12,561 bases of DNA, taken from the NCBI GenBank assembly GCA_021162265.1, contig JAGGZA010000025.1, positions 1 through 12,561 of the forward strand. Reading direction: 5' to 3'. Under the pieces are notes generated by a model. The model was given only the letters and a program-made list of their open reading frames with translations. It had not been told where the DNA came from and ran no database searches. The DNA is from Candidatus Aerophobota bacterium (GTDB lineage Bacteria; Aerophobota; Aerophobia; Aerophobales; B3-G15). The position numbers were made by a program, and so were the translations under genes. Shown in pieces: positions 5,473 through 11,810 of this stretch (position 1 is its first letter; each line of letters starts with the position of its first letter).

Positions 5473-7779
5473 ATGAAAAAGACTTTTATTGTTAGTATCT
5501 TATGTCTGATTGTCTGTTTGCTGGCTTTATCATGGGGAGGATGGGCTGAGTCTTTACCTTCTGCAGATAAAATAGCCGCTTTTAAAAAAGCTATAAGTGA
5601 AGCCAATAAGCTGGAAGATAGTGCTACTAAGGCTTACAAAAAGGCTTTCGATGAGGCAGTTAAGAAATATAAAGATCAGTATGAAAAGGCTAAGACCAAT
5701 GCTGAGAAGGAAAAGATTTTAGGTGAGGCAGAGAAGTTCCTTGAAAAGAGGTTAAAGGATTTAAAATGGGATGATTTGCATAAGAAAAAGAATGAGGCTT
5801 TTCAAAAAATTATTGAAGAGGTAGACAAAGCTTATGGTATTGATACAAGCAATGTGAAGGGTGAGCCAACTTTCAGTCAGGCGGTAAAAGGAGAGGGGGT
5901 ATGTTATCCTGATGGGAGCGTGATGATAGGTCTTCGTGCTTTTTCTTCACCTGGATGGCTTGCATCTACTAAAAAACATGAGGCAACTCATGCTAACCAG
6001 GCAGCAGAGGGAAGATGGCCAAGAGGTGCAGTGGAGAGGCATGATGCTGAAATTGAAGCTTATGGAAGAGAGGTAACAAGTGCAGATACAGTGGGTTTAA
6101 CTGATGCAGAAAGAGAAGATGTATTAGAAAGGTTGCATTACCATCTTGAGAAAAAGAAAGTGGCTATGGTGAAAGAGATAGAAGCAGCAAAGAGTGCTAT
6201 GGACAAGGATAGTCAGAGAAAGGAACTTGATAAGATTGCGGGGAAAATTCGTGATGCGGCTCGTTTGGAAAGCTCAGGTGATGAAGAAGGTGCCATAGAT
6301 AAAAAAGATGATGTTATAAAGGAGCTGGATGAGCTTATTAAAGGAGCAAGTGATAAAGCTAAAAAAAGCCTGGAGAGGTTAAAAAAGCATGTGAAAGATC
6401 TGAAAGAAGCAGAGCTTTTTGTTATAAAGGCTGATACAATTGAGAATTTACGCGATGCTCGCGATGCATCTTCTGCAACAGAAGATCAGAGGGGTGAAAT
6501 CAATAAGATTATTAAGAAGATTAAGAATTTAATTGATGCTGAGAAAAAAGGAGATAAGGAAAAGAGTCTTGAAATAAAGAAAGATGCTCTTAAAGAAATT
6601 AACGCTCTCTTGAAAAATGCAAAAGGTAAAACCAAAGAGAATCTTGAGAAAGCCAAAGATAAGATAGAAAAACTGATAACAATTGAGACAAAGATAACTG
6701 TTACAGGGAAGACTGAAGGAGTGGGGAAGGGACCTGGTGGGACCACCATAATTATGATTCATACAAAGAAGTGTAACCGCTATACTGTAACCTGTCCTCC
6801 CGGGACAGAAGTTAAGACAGGAGAAACAGTTACTGTAACTGGTACTGAAGTGGAACCAGGTAAAATCAAGGCAGAAAGTGTTGCTTCTGTTGCTGTTCCC
6901 GCTCCACCCCTTAGCAAGAGAAAAGCAGTTACACAAGCCCAGTCCTACAAAGGTCCAGAAGCACCACTTCCCAATAAAGGTGCCTTTGGTAGCTTTGTTA
7001 TCACTCCTGATACAGAGGTTTTTGTGAAAGCAGATGGTGCTTCCTCTTCCTTCTTTATTGATCAAGAAGGAGAGAAAAAAGAGGAACTTGAAAAAAGAGG
7101 TAATTACTTTACAGGAATTATAAAATCGGGAATTGCCGGGATAGTAACGGCTGGAATTGTTGATGCTGTTTTTACTCCTCAGGAAAAAGCTCCTGTTAAG
7201 CCTTCTGGAATTGATGTAAGCCCCTATTACGATGGAGTTACTCAGGACCCTGTGAAAATTAATGTAAAAGATATAAGTATTAACAAACTGGGAGATTATA
7301 CCCTTTCGGTTAAGGATATGGTAACAGGTGATGTGATTGACTATGGTTCGCCTGACTTTTGCATTGTTGACTCGAAAACGGGATTTTCTACCTGTGCTTA
7401 TCTACCGGGAGATTTGCCCTCTGGTCCCAAAAATTTTGTTTTCACCGATCCTCAGGGAAATATTCTGGATGAGAAAAAGACCAGTGTTTATCAATATTCC
7501 TTAAGTTTTACCCCCTCTCGAGTAACTCGAGGTACGCCTGTCTTTGGAAATATTATTCTTTTCGGGATAAAGAATGAAGAAAAGGTAAGAGTTTATCTTA
7601 CTTTTGACCCTGTTCTCGGGGTGGAAGTTATGACAGGTAAGGTGATAGCCACTAATCCGGGAGAGGTGACTTTTACTGGCACCGTACAGGAAATTAATAA
7701 AAATCCAGCGGACTTTAAATTTGACACTTCTAAGGGTCTTGGTCAGCAACAGGTGAGAGTGAAAGTGGTGCCTGAATAG
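5473..7779 (+). CDS. Exported multidomain protein with HEXXH metallopeptidase-like site and coiled coils
   Basis: This 768-residue protein begins with a signal peptide (1-25, cleavage after GGWA). Residues 28-120 are highly charged helical coiled coil. Residues 121-225 look like a zinc metallopeptidase domain: H169-E-A-T-H173 follows SVMIGLRAF and GWLAST, and E193/E195 in DAEIEAYGRE are candidates for the third ligand, as in gluzincin-like families where an E-x-E-A-Y segment follows the HExxH helix. Residues 230-403 are Lys/Glu-rich coiled coil with an internal duplication. Residues 404-476 look like a small OB-like beta domain with C434 and C441. A Gly/Ile-rich segment (548-567) may be membrane-associating, and 580-768 is beta-rich. 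GGGAGAG (5463-5469) is a good ribosome binding site. I do not recognise the full-length architecture. Proteolysis is inferred only from the motif. Confidence 0.7.
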   Translation: MKKTFIVSILCLIVCLLALSWGGWAESLPSADKIAAFKKAISEANKLEDSATKAYKKAFDEAVKKYKDQYEKAKTNAEKEKILGEAEKFLEKRLKDLKWDDLHKKKNEAFQKIIEEVDKAYGIDTSNVKGEPTFSQAVKGEGVCYPDGSVMIGLRAFSSPGWLASTKKHEATHANQAAEGRWPRGAVERHDAEIEAYGREVTSADTVGLTDAEREDVLERLHYHLEKKKVAMVKEIEAAKSAMDKDSQRKELDKIAGKIRDAARLESSGDEEGAIDKKDDVIKELDELIKGASDKAKKSLERLKKHVKDLKEAELFVIKADTIENLRDARDASSATEDQRGEINKIIKKIKNLIDAEKKGDKEKSLEIKKDALKEINALLKNAKGKTKENLEKAKDKIEKLITIETKITVTGKTEGVGKGPGGTTIIMIHTKKCNRYTVTCPPGTEVKTGETVTVTGTEVEPGKIKAESVASVAVPAPPLSKRKAVTQAQSYKGPEAPLPNKGAFGSFVITPDTEVFVKADGASSSFFIDQEGEKKEELEKRGNYFTGIIKSGIAGIVTAGIVDAVFTPQEKAPVKPSGIDVSPYYDGVTQDPVKINVKDISINKLGDYTLSVKDMVTGDVIDYGSPDFCIVDSKTGFSTCAYLPGDLPSGPKNFVFTDPQGNILDEKKTSVYQYSLSFTPSRVTRGTPVFGNIILFGIKNEEKVRVYLTFDPVLGVEVMTGKVIATNPGEVTFTGTVQEINKNPADFKFDTSKGLGQQQVRVKVVPE
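6214..6681 (+). repeat. Internal protein duplication in the coiled-coil region
   Basis: Residues 248-312 (6214-6408) and 339-403 (6487-6681) of the 768-residue protein align without gaps at a period of 91 residues. Shared features include a QR-x-E start, KI-x2-KI, GD-x-E, KE-x3-L and a final LE-x2-K stretch; I count about 24 identities in 63 positions. The bases have diverged, so this is an old duplication. Confidence 0.75.
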
Positions 7780-7808
7780 GTTTAAATAAAGTTGATAAGA
7801 TTCAAAAA

Positions 7809-8726
7809 ATGGGTAAATATTTGAAGGTATACGTTGGAGTGGTATTGGTGATTCTTTTTTTCTTTGAAGGAAGATATATAAGAGCAGAAGAGGCATCCTT
7901 TTATATCGATGAGAAAAAAGAAAAAAAGACAACAGCTACCTTTTATATTGAAGAAGAGAAAAAGTGGAAAGTGAAGATAGGAACTTCCGTTTACGCTACC
8001 GCAGATATGCGAGAGGTGAACATCTTTATTAAAGAAGTTAATAACTGGTATAAGTATAATTTGTTTAACGGTTTCCCGGAAGAGATACTTCCGCCAGAGC
8101 CACCATATATTGAGCTTAATCTTGGTGAGATCAGGGACATAACCGGATACCAGGGCGAGGTTCTTTATTTTATAAATCAAAGTTTCGGAGTTGGTTTTGG
8201 ATACGAAAGTTACAGAGGTGCATCAAAAAAGCCTTTTGAGTATCACTCCATTATAGAAGGAGAAGGTGGCTCTCAAGAAGTATTTGTCAGTGGTGATATA
8301 GCCCTGGATGTTTTTCTTAGTGGACCCTCCTTTGAGTTAATTTTAAAAAAAGCAGGGCTTGCAAAAAATCTGGATGCCTCTTTTTATCTTGGAGCGGGAA
8401 GTTACACTGCGAGGGTAAGGTGGGGAATATTAGAATCATGGGAAATCATGGGGGATGAACCATTGCTTTTGGAAAATGTCTGGAAAATTAGCGGAGAAGG
8501 AAATTCTACAGGATACGAAGCAGGTATTATTCTTTTCTATCCTTTAAAGAGCGATTTTTTTGCGTTCTTAGATGCAGGGTACCGGAGCATTGTGATTAGA
8601 AACTTAAATTATAAAACTCTGGAGGAAAAATCCGCAGAAGGATGGATTAATGAGATGGTAGAAAAACCTGTTGAACTGGATTTCAGTGGTATAGGGGGAA
8701 AGATTGGTATAGGATTTGATCTTTAA
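7809..8726 (+). CDS. Exported predicted outer-membrane beta-barrel protein
   Basis: This 305-residue protein has an N-terminal hydrophobic segment (VYVGVVLVILFFF, 7-19) and a plausible cut after YIRA (residue 26). Near the mature N-terminus a 14-residue unit occurs twice (ASFYIDEKKEKK at 29-40 and ATFYIEEEKK at 43-52). The rest alternates polar and hydrophobic residues in probable strands rich in Gly and aromatics: INQSFGVGFGYESYRG, FYLGAGSYTARVRWG, FFAFLDAGYRSIVIRN. It ends GIGGKIGIGFDL, like the last strand of small outer-membrane barrels. No family name can be given. It starts 29 bases after the HEXXH protein gene and shares its strand. No strong ribosome binding site precedes ATG 7809, so it may depend on translational coupling. 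A bidirectional terminator follows. Confidence 0.65.
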   Translation: MGKYLKVYVGVVLVILFFFEGRYIRAEEASFYIDEKKEKKTTATFYIEEEKKWKVKIGTSVYATADMREVNIFIKEVNNWYKYNLFNGFPEEILPPEPPYIELNLGEIRDITGYQGEVLYFINQSFGVGFGYESYRGASKKPFEYHSIIEGEGGSQEVFVSGDIALDVFLSGPSFELILKKAGLAKNLDASFYLGAGSYTARVRWGILESWEIMGDEPLLLENVWKISGEGNSTGYEAGIILFYPLKSDFFAFLDAGYRSIVIRNLNYKTLEEKSAEGWINEMVEKPVELDFSGIGGKIGIGFDL

Positions 8727-8741
8727 ATTAAAAAGAGATTA

Positions 8742-8776
8742 AATCAAGGATCAGTGAAATTCACTGATCCTTGATT
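8742..8776. terminator. Bidirectional intrinsic terminator between convergent genes
   Basis: AATCAAGGATCAGTGAA (8742-8758) is exactly complementary to TTCACTGATCCTTGATT (8760-8776), giving a 15-17 bp hairpin with a tiny loop. It lies 15 bases after the beta-barrel gene and 11 bases from the end of the convergent aldolase gene. T-rich DNA follows in both directions (TTTAATTTAATTTT on plus; TCTCTTTTTAATT on minus). Confidence 0.85.
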
Positions 8777-8787
8777 AATTGTTTAAT

Positions 8788-9876
8788 TTAATTTTGATAA
8801 TTTTTATGCCAGTTTTCTCCGCCATCTTTAAGCTCTATACTGGCAAAGCTTTCAAATTTTTTGTGAGAGAACCAGGGGGTAGCATTTTCAGACGCTCTGA
8901 GAAGTTTCTGGAAATTATCAACTCCTCCCGTAATGAGCCATTCTTCCATTTTGCCTGCATCAGGGTAAAATTTTATTGCTTCCTGCCACAGGGGTCTTCC
9001 TCCCAGAAATCCGGAAGCACCATTATCTGATGCCAGCTTGACTTTAATTAAGAATTCTTTAATTCCCACTCCTCCACTCAGGATAATCCAGGGGACAGAG
9101 GAGATATCCCTTATAGTTTTGCACAGGTTTTCTATTTCTCTTAAACTATAGATTGCCCTTCTTTTCTTTCCATCAAATTCTCCTTTTGCAAATTCAGTGC
9201 AGTATTTGAGATCTGCAGGAAAGTCTATCTTCAGGATATCTACGCTATATTCAGGTTTAGAAAATTCCTTTACGTAATCTGTTACTATTTCTGGAAGTCT
9301 TTTTGCATAATTTAACCTATCCCTTATCTCGTCTTCAAGCAAAGGATAGCTCATAATTTCCAGGATATAAAGAATGTCGTACCTTTCACACTCTTCTCCA
9401 ATTTTACGAGCCATCTTCTTTTGATGTTCTCTAACCTCCTCCTTTACCTCTTTTCTGTAGTAAATTATCAATTTAGCAGCATCGGCACCTGCTCTTTTTA
9501 CTTTGTTCACATTCCATCCTGATATAAAGCTTGATTTTCTTTCCCTCTTAGTTTCTCCTACGGCCTGGTAACCTGTTTCCTCTACCGATAAAATTAGTCC
9601 CGTGTCTTTCGGGATGTACTTTATAGAGGAGGGGTACCCATAGATAGGGTCTGTGGAAACAGCACTGTAAAAGGGAGATAGAATTTTCATTATTGATTTT
9701 TTACAGATTGCCATGTCCTTAAAAGTTATTTTCTCTTTTTTCTTCCCTGTTACTTCAGCGAGCATCTTTCTTAAAGTATCTCTTGCTCCCACTCCCATCA
9801 TTATGAACTTTCCCTCTCTGGTTGTCACTCTTTTAAAGCCCTGAAGCTTTCCTCCTGATATTTTTACTTCTTTCAT
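8788..9876 (-). CDS. LacD-type class I aldolase (tagatose-1,6-bisphosphate aldolase family)
   Basis: This 362-residue cytoplasmic enzyme belongs to the DeoC/LacD class I aldolases. LacD cleaves tagatose 1,6-bisphosphate to dihydroxyacetone phosphate and glyceraldehyde 3-phosphate through a Schiff-base lysine. Family motifs are DPIYGYPSS (76-84), GLILSVEETGYQ (93-104), GADAAKLIIYY (130-140), VDILKIDFP (212-220, catalytic Lys216) and LSGGV (266-270). The usual acidic motif of LacD (D-x-R-G) is replaced by GVGARD (28-33). There is also a C-terminal tail of about 35 residues (ENATPWFSHKKF onward) beyond the roughly 326-residue Gram-positive enzymes. No lac or tag genes are near, so the true substrate may be another keto-sugar bisphosphate. 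ATG 9874-9876 has AGAGGT upstream (9885-9890) and a predicted promoter. Confidence 0.85.
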   Translation of the reverse strand: MKEVKISGGKLQGFKRVTTREGKFIMMGVGARDTLRKMLAEVTGKKKEKITFKDMAICKKSIMKILSPFYSAVSTDPIYGYPSSIKYIPKDTGLILSVEETGYQAVGETKRERKSSFISGWNVNKVKRAGADAAKLIIYYRKEVKEEVREHQKKMARKIGEECERYDILYILEIMSYPLLEDEIRDRLNYAKRLPEIVTDYVKEFSKPEYSVDILKIDFPADLKYCTEFAKGEFDGKKRRAIYSLREIENLCKTIRDISSVPWIILSGGVGIKEFLIKVKLASDNGASGFLGGRPLWQEAIKFYPDAGKMEEWLITGGVDNFQKLLRASENATPWFSHKKFESFASIELKDGGENWHKNYQN

Positions 9877-9911
9877 CTAATTTTACCTCTTTTTTTATTT
9901 GGTTCTTATAA

Positions 9912-9940
9912 ATTATGTCAGGTAAAGATTGTCATGTCAA
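9912..9940 (-). promoter_or_regulatory. Predicted promoter of the LacD-type aldolase gene
   Basis: On the minus strand TTGACA (9935-9940), a 17-base spacer and CATAAT (9912-9917) form a near-consensus sigma-A promoter. The start would be near 9905, giving a leader of about 30 bases. TGTCA on the plus strand occurs three times here (9916, 9930 and 9935), one copy being the -35 box itself. Confidence 0.6.
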
Positions 9941-9957
9941 ATAAATAAAGTAAATAA

Positions 9958-9984
9958 AAGAAGATTACCGCCAAAATTCTTCTT
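9958..9984. repeat. Inverted repeat between two divergent promoters
   Basis: AAGAAG (9958-9963) and CTTCTT (9979-9984) form a dyad with a 15-base spacer, lying between the -35 boxes of the aldolase and PPC promoters. It could be a shared operator, but the arms are short and of low complexity. Confidence 0.3.
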
Positions 9985-9986
9985 CA

Positions 9987-10014
9987 TTGACACTTCAATA
10001 AAATATCTTAAAAT
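9987..10014 (+). promoter_or_regulatory. Predicted promoter of the PPC/DUF296 gene
   Basis: TTGACA (9987-9992), a 16-base spacer and TAAAAT (10009-10014) match the sigma-A consensus closely. The start would be near 10021, with the ribosome binding site AGGAGGT (10036-10042) shortly before ATG 10048. Confidence 0.7.
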
Positions 10015-10047
10015 TTATCACATTAAAACCAAACGAGGAGGTAGAGT

Positions 10048-10500
10048 ATGGAATGGTTTAAAGGCGGGAAGGTGGAGGATATCATTTTTCTGAGGCTTGA
10101 CTATGGGGATGATATCCACGCATGTGTGGAAGAAGTGGCTAAAAAGGAGGATATCCAAACAGGAGTGATTGTTTCTGCAATTGGAACTGTGGATAAAGCC
10201 AGGATGCATAGCATAACTCATACAGATTTTCCACCTCACGATGACCAGTTCTCAGAGGTTTATGGTCCTATTGAAGTTGCTGGAATACATGGCATAATAG
10301 CTGATTACAAACCTCATATGCACTTTACATTTTATGATTATTTGCATCGAGAAACAAAAGCAGGCCATTTAGAACCCGGGTGTAGAAGTCTTTACCTTTG
10401 CGAGCTTGTTATTTTGAAAATTAAAGGGGTTTCTCTTACGAGGATTTCTCATCCTGAAACAAAAGTTATGCAACTTAAGGAAAAAAAGGAGGAAAAATAA
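10048..10500 (+). CDS. PPC/DUF296 domain protein
   Basis: This 150-residue protein is a single PPC domain (plants and prokaryotes conserved, DUF296). It shows a GDDIHACVEEVAKKEDIQTG helix region (20-39), VSAIGTVDKARM (42-53), GPIEVAGIHG (73-82) and the conserved histidines H90-x-H92 (KPHMHFTF) and H107 (GHLEPGC). In family structures three such histidines bind a metal, and the proteins are trimers. Plant members join this domain to AT-hooks, but stand-alone prokaryotic members have no agreed function and this one has no AT-hook. A lysine-rich tail (KEKKEEK) ends it. It has a very good ribosome binding site (AGGAGGT) and its own predicted promoter, diverging from the aldolase gene. It appears monocistronic. 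Confidence 0.88.
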   Translation: MEWFKGGKVEDIIFLRLDYGDDIHACVEEVAKKEDIQTGVIVSAIGTVDKARMHSITHTDFPPHDDQFSEVYGPIEVAGIHGIIADYKPHMHFTFYDYLHRETKAGHLEPGCRSLYLCELVILKIKGVSLTRISHPETKVMQLKEKKEEK

Positions 10501-10504
10501 AAAT

Positions 10505-10539
10505 ACTTAGGATTTTGTTTCTTTGTCCTTTAGCTAAGT
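10505..10539. terminator. Possible weak terminator between convergent PPC and ttuA genes
   Basis: ACTTAG (10505-10510) and CTAAGT (10534-10539) are complementary, and AGGA (10509-10512) and TCCT (10526-10529) may add pairs inside. The stem is short, has a large loop and overlaps the ttuA stop codon. It is the only candidate in the 33-base gap. Confidence 0.3.
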
Positions 10540-11463
10540 TTGTAGAGAATGCTTTACTCGCTGTTTAAATCGGCAGAAAGCACAAATGTCGTAAGAAGTA
10601 GTAGGTTGACCGCAGATAGAACAGGAGTGAAGAGGAGGAATAATTTGCCCGGGCAAAAGCGGGTGTAGTTTTTTCTGGAAGTTAAAGTAAAAACGAAGTT
10701 TTGTTCCCGGAGATTTTTGTTCAACCCGGTTAAGTAAGTTTTTGTAAAAGATAGTTTTAACCCCTGTTGAAAGAGGACATTCTTCTCTAATGTAGTCTAT
10801 TCTTTGCAGGAGGCAGTAAAGAAGGTTTTCTTTTTCTGTAAATCCGATAAGAGGTTTTACCTTTCGGACAAATCCCTCTTTTTCTGGTAAAATTGGGAGC
10901 TGTCGAATTAGTGAATCTATATCCCAGGATAAGGTGATAGAGAAAAGAGTAGCTACTTCATCGTCAAGATTATGCCCGGTGGCAACACAGGTGTACCCAT
11001 TTTCTAACGCTACTTTGTTGATGAAGTACCTTTTTATTAACCCGCAAATAGAACAGGCAGGTTGTTTTGTTAGTTTGTTTAAATCGGGAATGCCTTTACC
11101 AAATTGTTTTTTGACCTCGATTACATACAGAGGTCTATTTAACCTCTTGCTTAAAATTTCTGCTTTTTCCCCGGAGGTAGAGGAATAGTTCCTTTCATCT
11201 ATACCTAAATTAATGTATAATCCATCTGCTTCGTATCCTAACCTGGTAAGTGCATACCAGAGGGCAAGACTATCCTTTCCTCCGGACACTGCTACCATAA
11301 TTTTGTCTTTCTTTGTGATCATATCCATTTTTTTAATTGTTTCGTCCAATCGCTTTTCATACCAGGCAAGAAAACAATCCTTACAGAGAGAAAGGTTGTG
11401 ATGAGGAAGAAAAATAATAGCTTTTTCTGTTTTTCCCTTATCTTTGCACCGACGACATTTCAT
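10534..11463 (-). CDS. ttuA: tRNA-5-methyluridine(54) 2-sulfurtransferase TtuA
   Basis: This 309-residue PP-loop ATPase activates C2 of ribothymidine 54 with ATP and inserts sulfur, giving 2-thioribothymidine, a heat-stabilising T-loop modification. It shows an N-terminal zinc finger (C3-x2-C6 and C27-x2-C30), the ATP-binding S60GGKDS, the iron-sulfur cysteines C137-x2-C140 (ACSICG) and C229 (EECPLS), ATGHNLDDE (161-169), and a C-terminal zinc finger (C281-x2-C284 and C294-x2-C297). Two zinc fingers flanking the PP-loop core and a length near 310 fit TtuA rather than the shorter TtcA (s2C32). The adjacent ubiquitin-like ttuB, two bases upstream in the same operon, supports this strongly. GGGGGA at the end of ttuB serves as ribosome binding site. 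Confidence 0.93.
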   Translation of the reverse strand: MKCRRCKDKGKTEKAIIFLPHHNLSLCKDCFLAWYEKRLDETIKKMDMITKKDKIMVAVSGGKDSLALWYALTRLGYEADGLYINLGIDERNYSSTSGEKAEILSKRLNRPLYVIEVKKQFGKGIPDLNKLTKQPACSICGLIKRYFINKVALENGYTCVATGHNLDDEVATLFSITLSWDIDSLIRQLPILPEKEGFVRKVKPLIGFTEKENLLYCLLQRIDYIREECPLSTGVKTIFYKNLLNRVEQKSPGTKLRFYFNFQKKLHPLLPGQIIPPLHSCSICGQPTTSYDICAFCRFKQRVKHSLQT

Positions 11464-11465
11464 AA

Positions 11466-11654
11466 CTATCCCCCTGAGATGGCATTTATTATTTCTACAC
11501 TGTCTTTTGGCTCAAGGTAATCTTCTTCTGTTATCACCTGTCCATTTCGGATTATAATATTACTTTGAGGCTGAAGGTTTAATTTCTTCAAGAGTTCTAT
11601 TCCCCTCATTTTTGAGTTAAATTGATAAACCTTATCTTTTACCTTTACTTTCAT
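11466..11654 (-). CDS. ttuB: Ubiquitin-like sulfur carrier TtuB
   Basis: This 62-residue beta-grasp protein of the ThiS/MoaD/ubiquitin-like family ends ISGG. The free C-terminal Gly-Gly is where an E1-like enzyme (TtuC in Thermus) adenylates and thiocarboxylates it so that it donates sulfur to TtuA. Thermus TtuB ends in a closely similar way. The sequence shows the family pattern: two first strands (MKVKVKDKVYQF), a helix (GIELLKKLNL), NIIIRNGQVITEEDYLEPKD and the C-terminal strand SVEIINAISGG. ThiS or MoaD are alternatives by fold, but direct linkage to ttuA with a two-base gap makes TtuB the best call. AGGGGTGG (minus strand) is the ribosome binding site. No TtuC gene is in this window. Confidence 0.9.
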   Translation of the reverse strand: MKVKVKDKVYQFNSKMRGIELLKKLNLQPQSNIIIRNGQVITEEDYLEPKDSVEIINAISGG

Positions 11655-11683
11655 CCTGCCACCCCTTTTACTTTATCTGTTTT

Positions 11684-11711
11684 ATATTATTATTCAAGAG
11701 AGGTGTGTCAA
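11684..11711 (-). promoter_or_regulatory. Predicted promoter of the ttuB-ttuA operon
   Basis: On the minus strand TTGACA (11706-11711), a 16-base spacer and TAATAT (11684-11689) form a near-consensus promoter. The start would lie near 11677, about 22 bases before the ttuB ATG. Its -35 box is the outer end of one arm of the inverted repeat at 11706-11746. Confidence 0.65.
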
Positions 11712-11746
11712 TAAATTAGCTTGAGCCTGTAGTTAATTTCTTGACA
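11706..11746. repeat. 13-bp inverted repeat joining the ttuBA and trmI promoters
   Basis: TGTCAATAAATTA (11706-11718) and TAATTTCTTGACA (11734-11746) are complementary at 12 of 13 positions and flank a 15-base centre. The outer ends are the opposed -35 boxes; the inner AAATTA/TAATTT part is not needed for -35 recognition. It could be an operator, a symmetric UP-type element, or coincidence in A/T-rich DNA. Confidence 0.6.
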
Positions 11747-11768
11747 GGATTGATTGTTATTTTAACTT
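11741..11768 (+). promoter_or_regulatory. Predicted promoter of trmI
   Basis: TTGACA (11741-11746), a 16-base spacer and TAACTT (11763-11768) form a plausible sigma-A promoter with a weaker -10 box. The start would be near 11775, about 36 bases before ATG 11811, whose ribosome binding site is GGGAG (11802-11806). Confidence 0.5.
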
Positions 11769-11810
11769 TAAGATGGAGAACAAGTGTGAGAGGAATAAAT
11801 TGGGAGAGTG

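Noticed and set aside
6529..7065. 178-codon minus-strand open frame inside the 768-residue gene
   Set aside because: Its product is cysteine-, phenylalanine- and serine-rich low-complexity sequence with no ribosome binding site, as expected from the complement of Lys/Glu codons.
7501..8180. Overlapping minus-strand frames opposite the exported-protein genes
   Set aside because: They are complements of genes with signal peptides and consistent plus-strand coding; no start signals or family motifs.
8779..9030. 83-codon plus-strand frame within the aldolase gene
   Set aside because: It lies antisense to conserved LacD-family sequence and just past a terminator.
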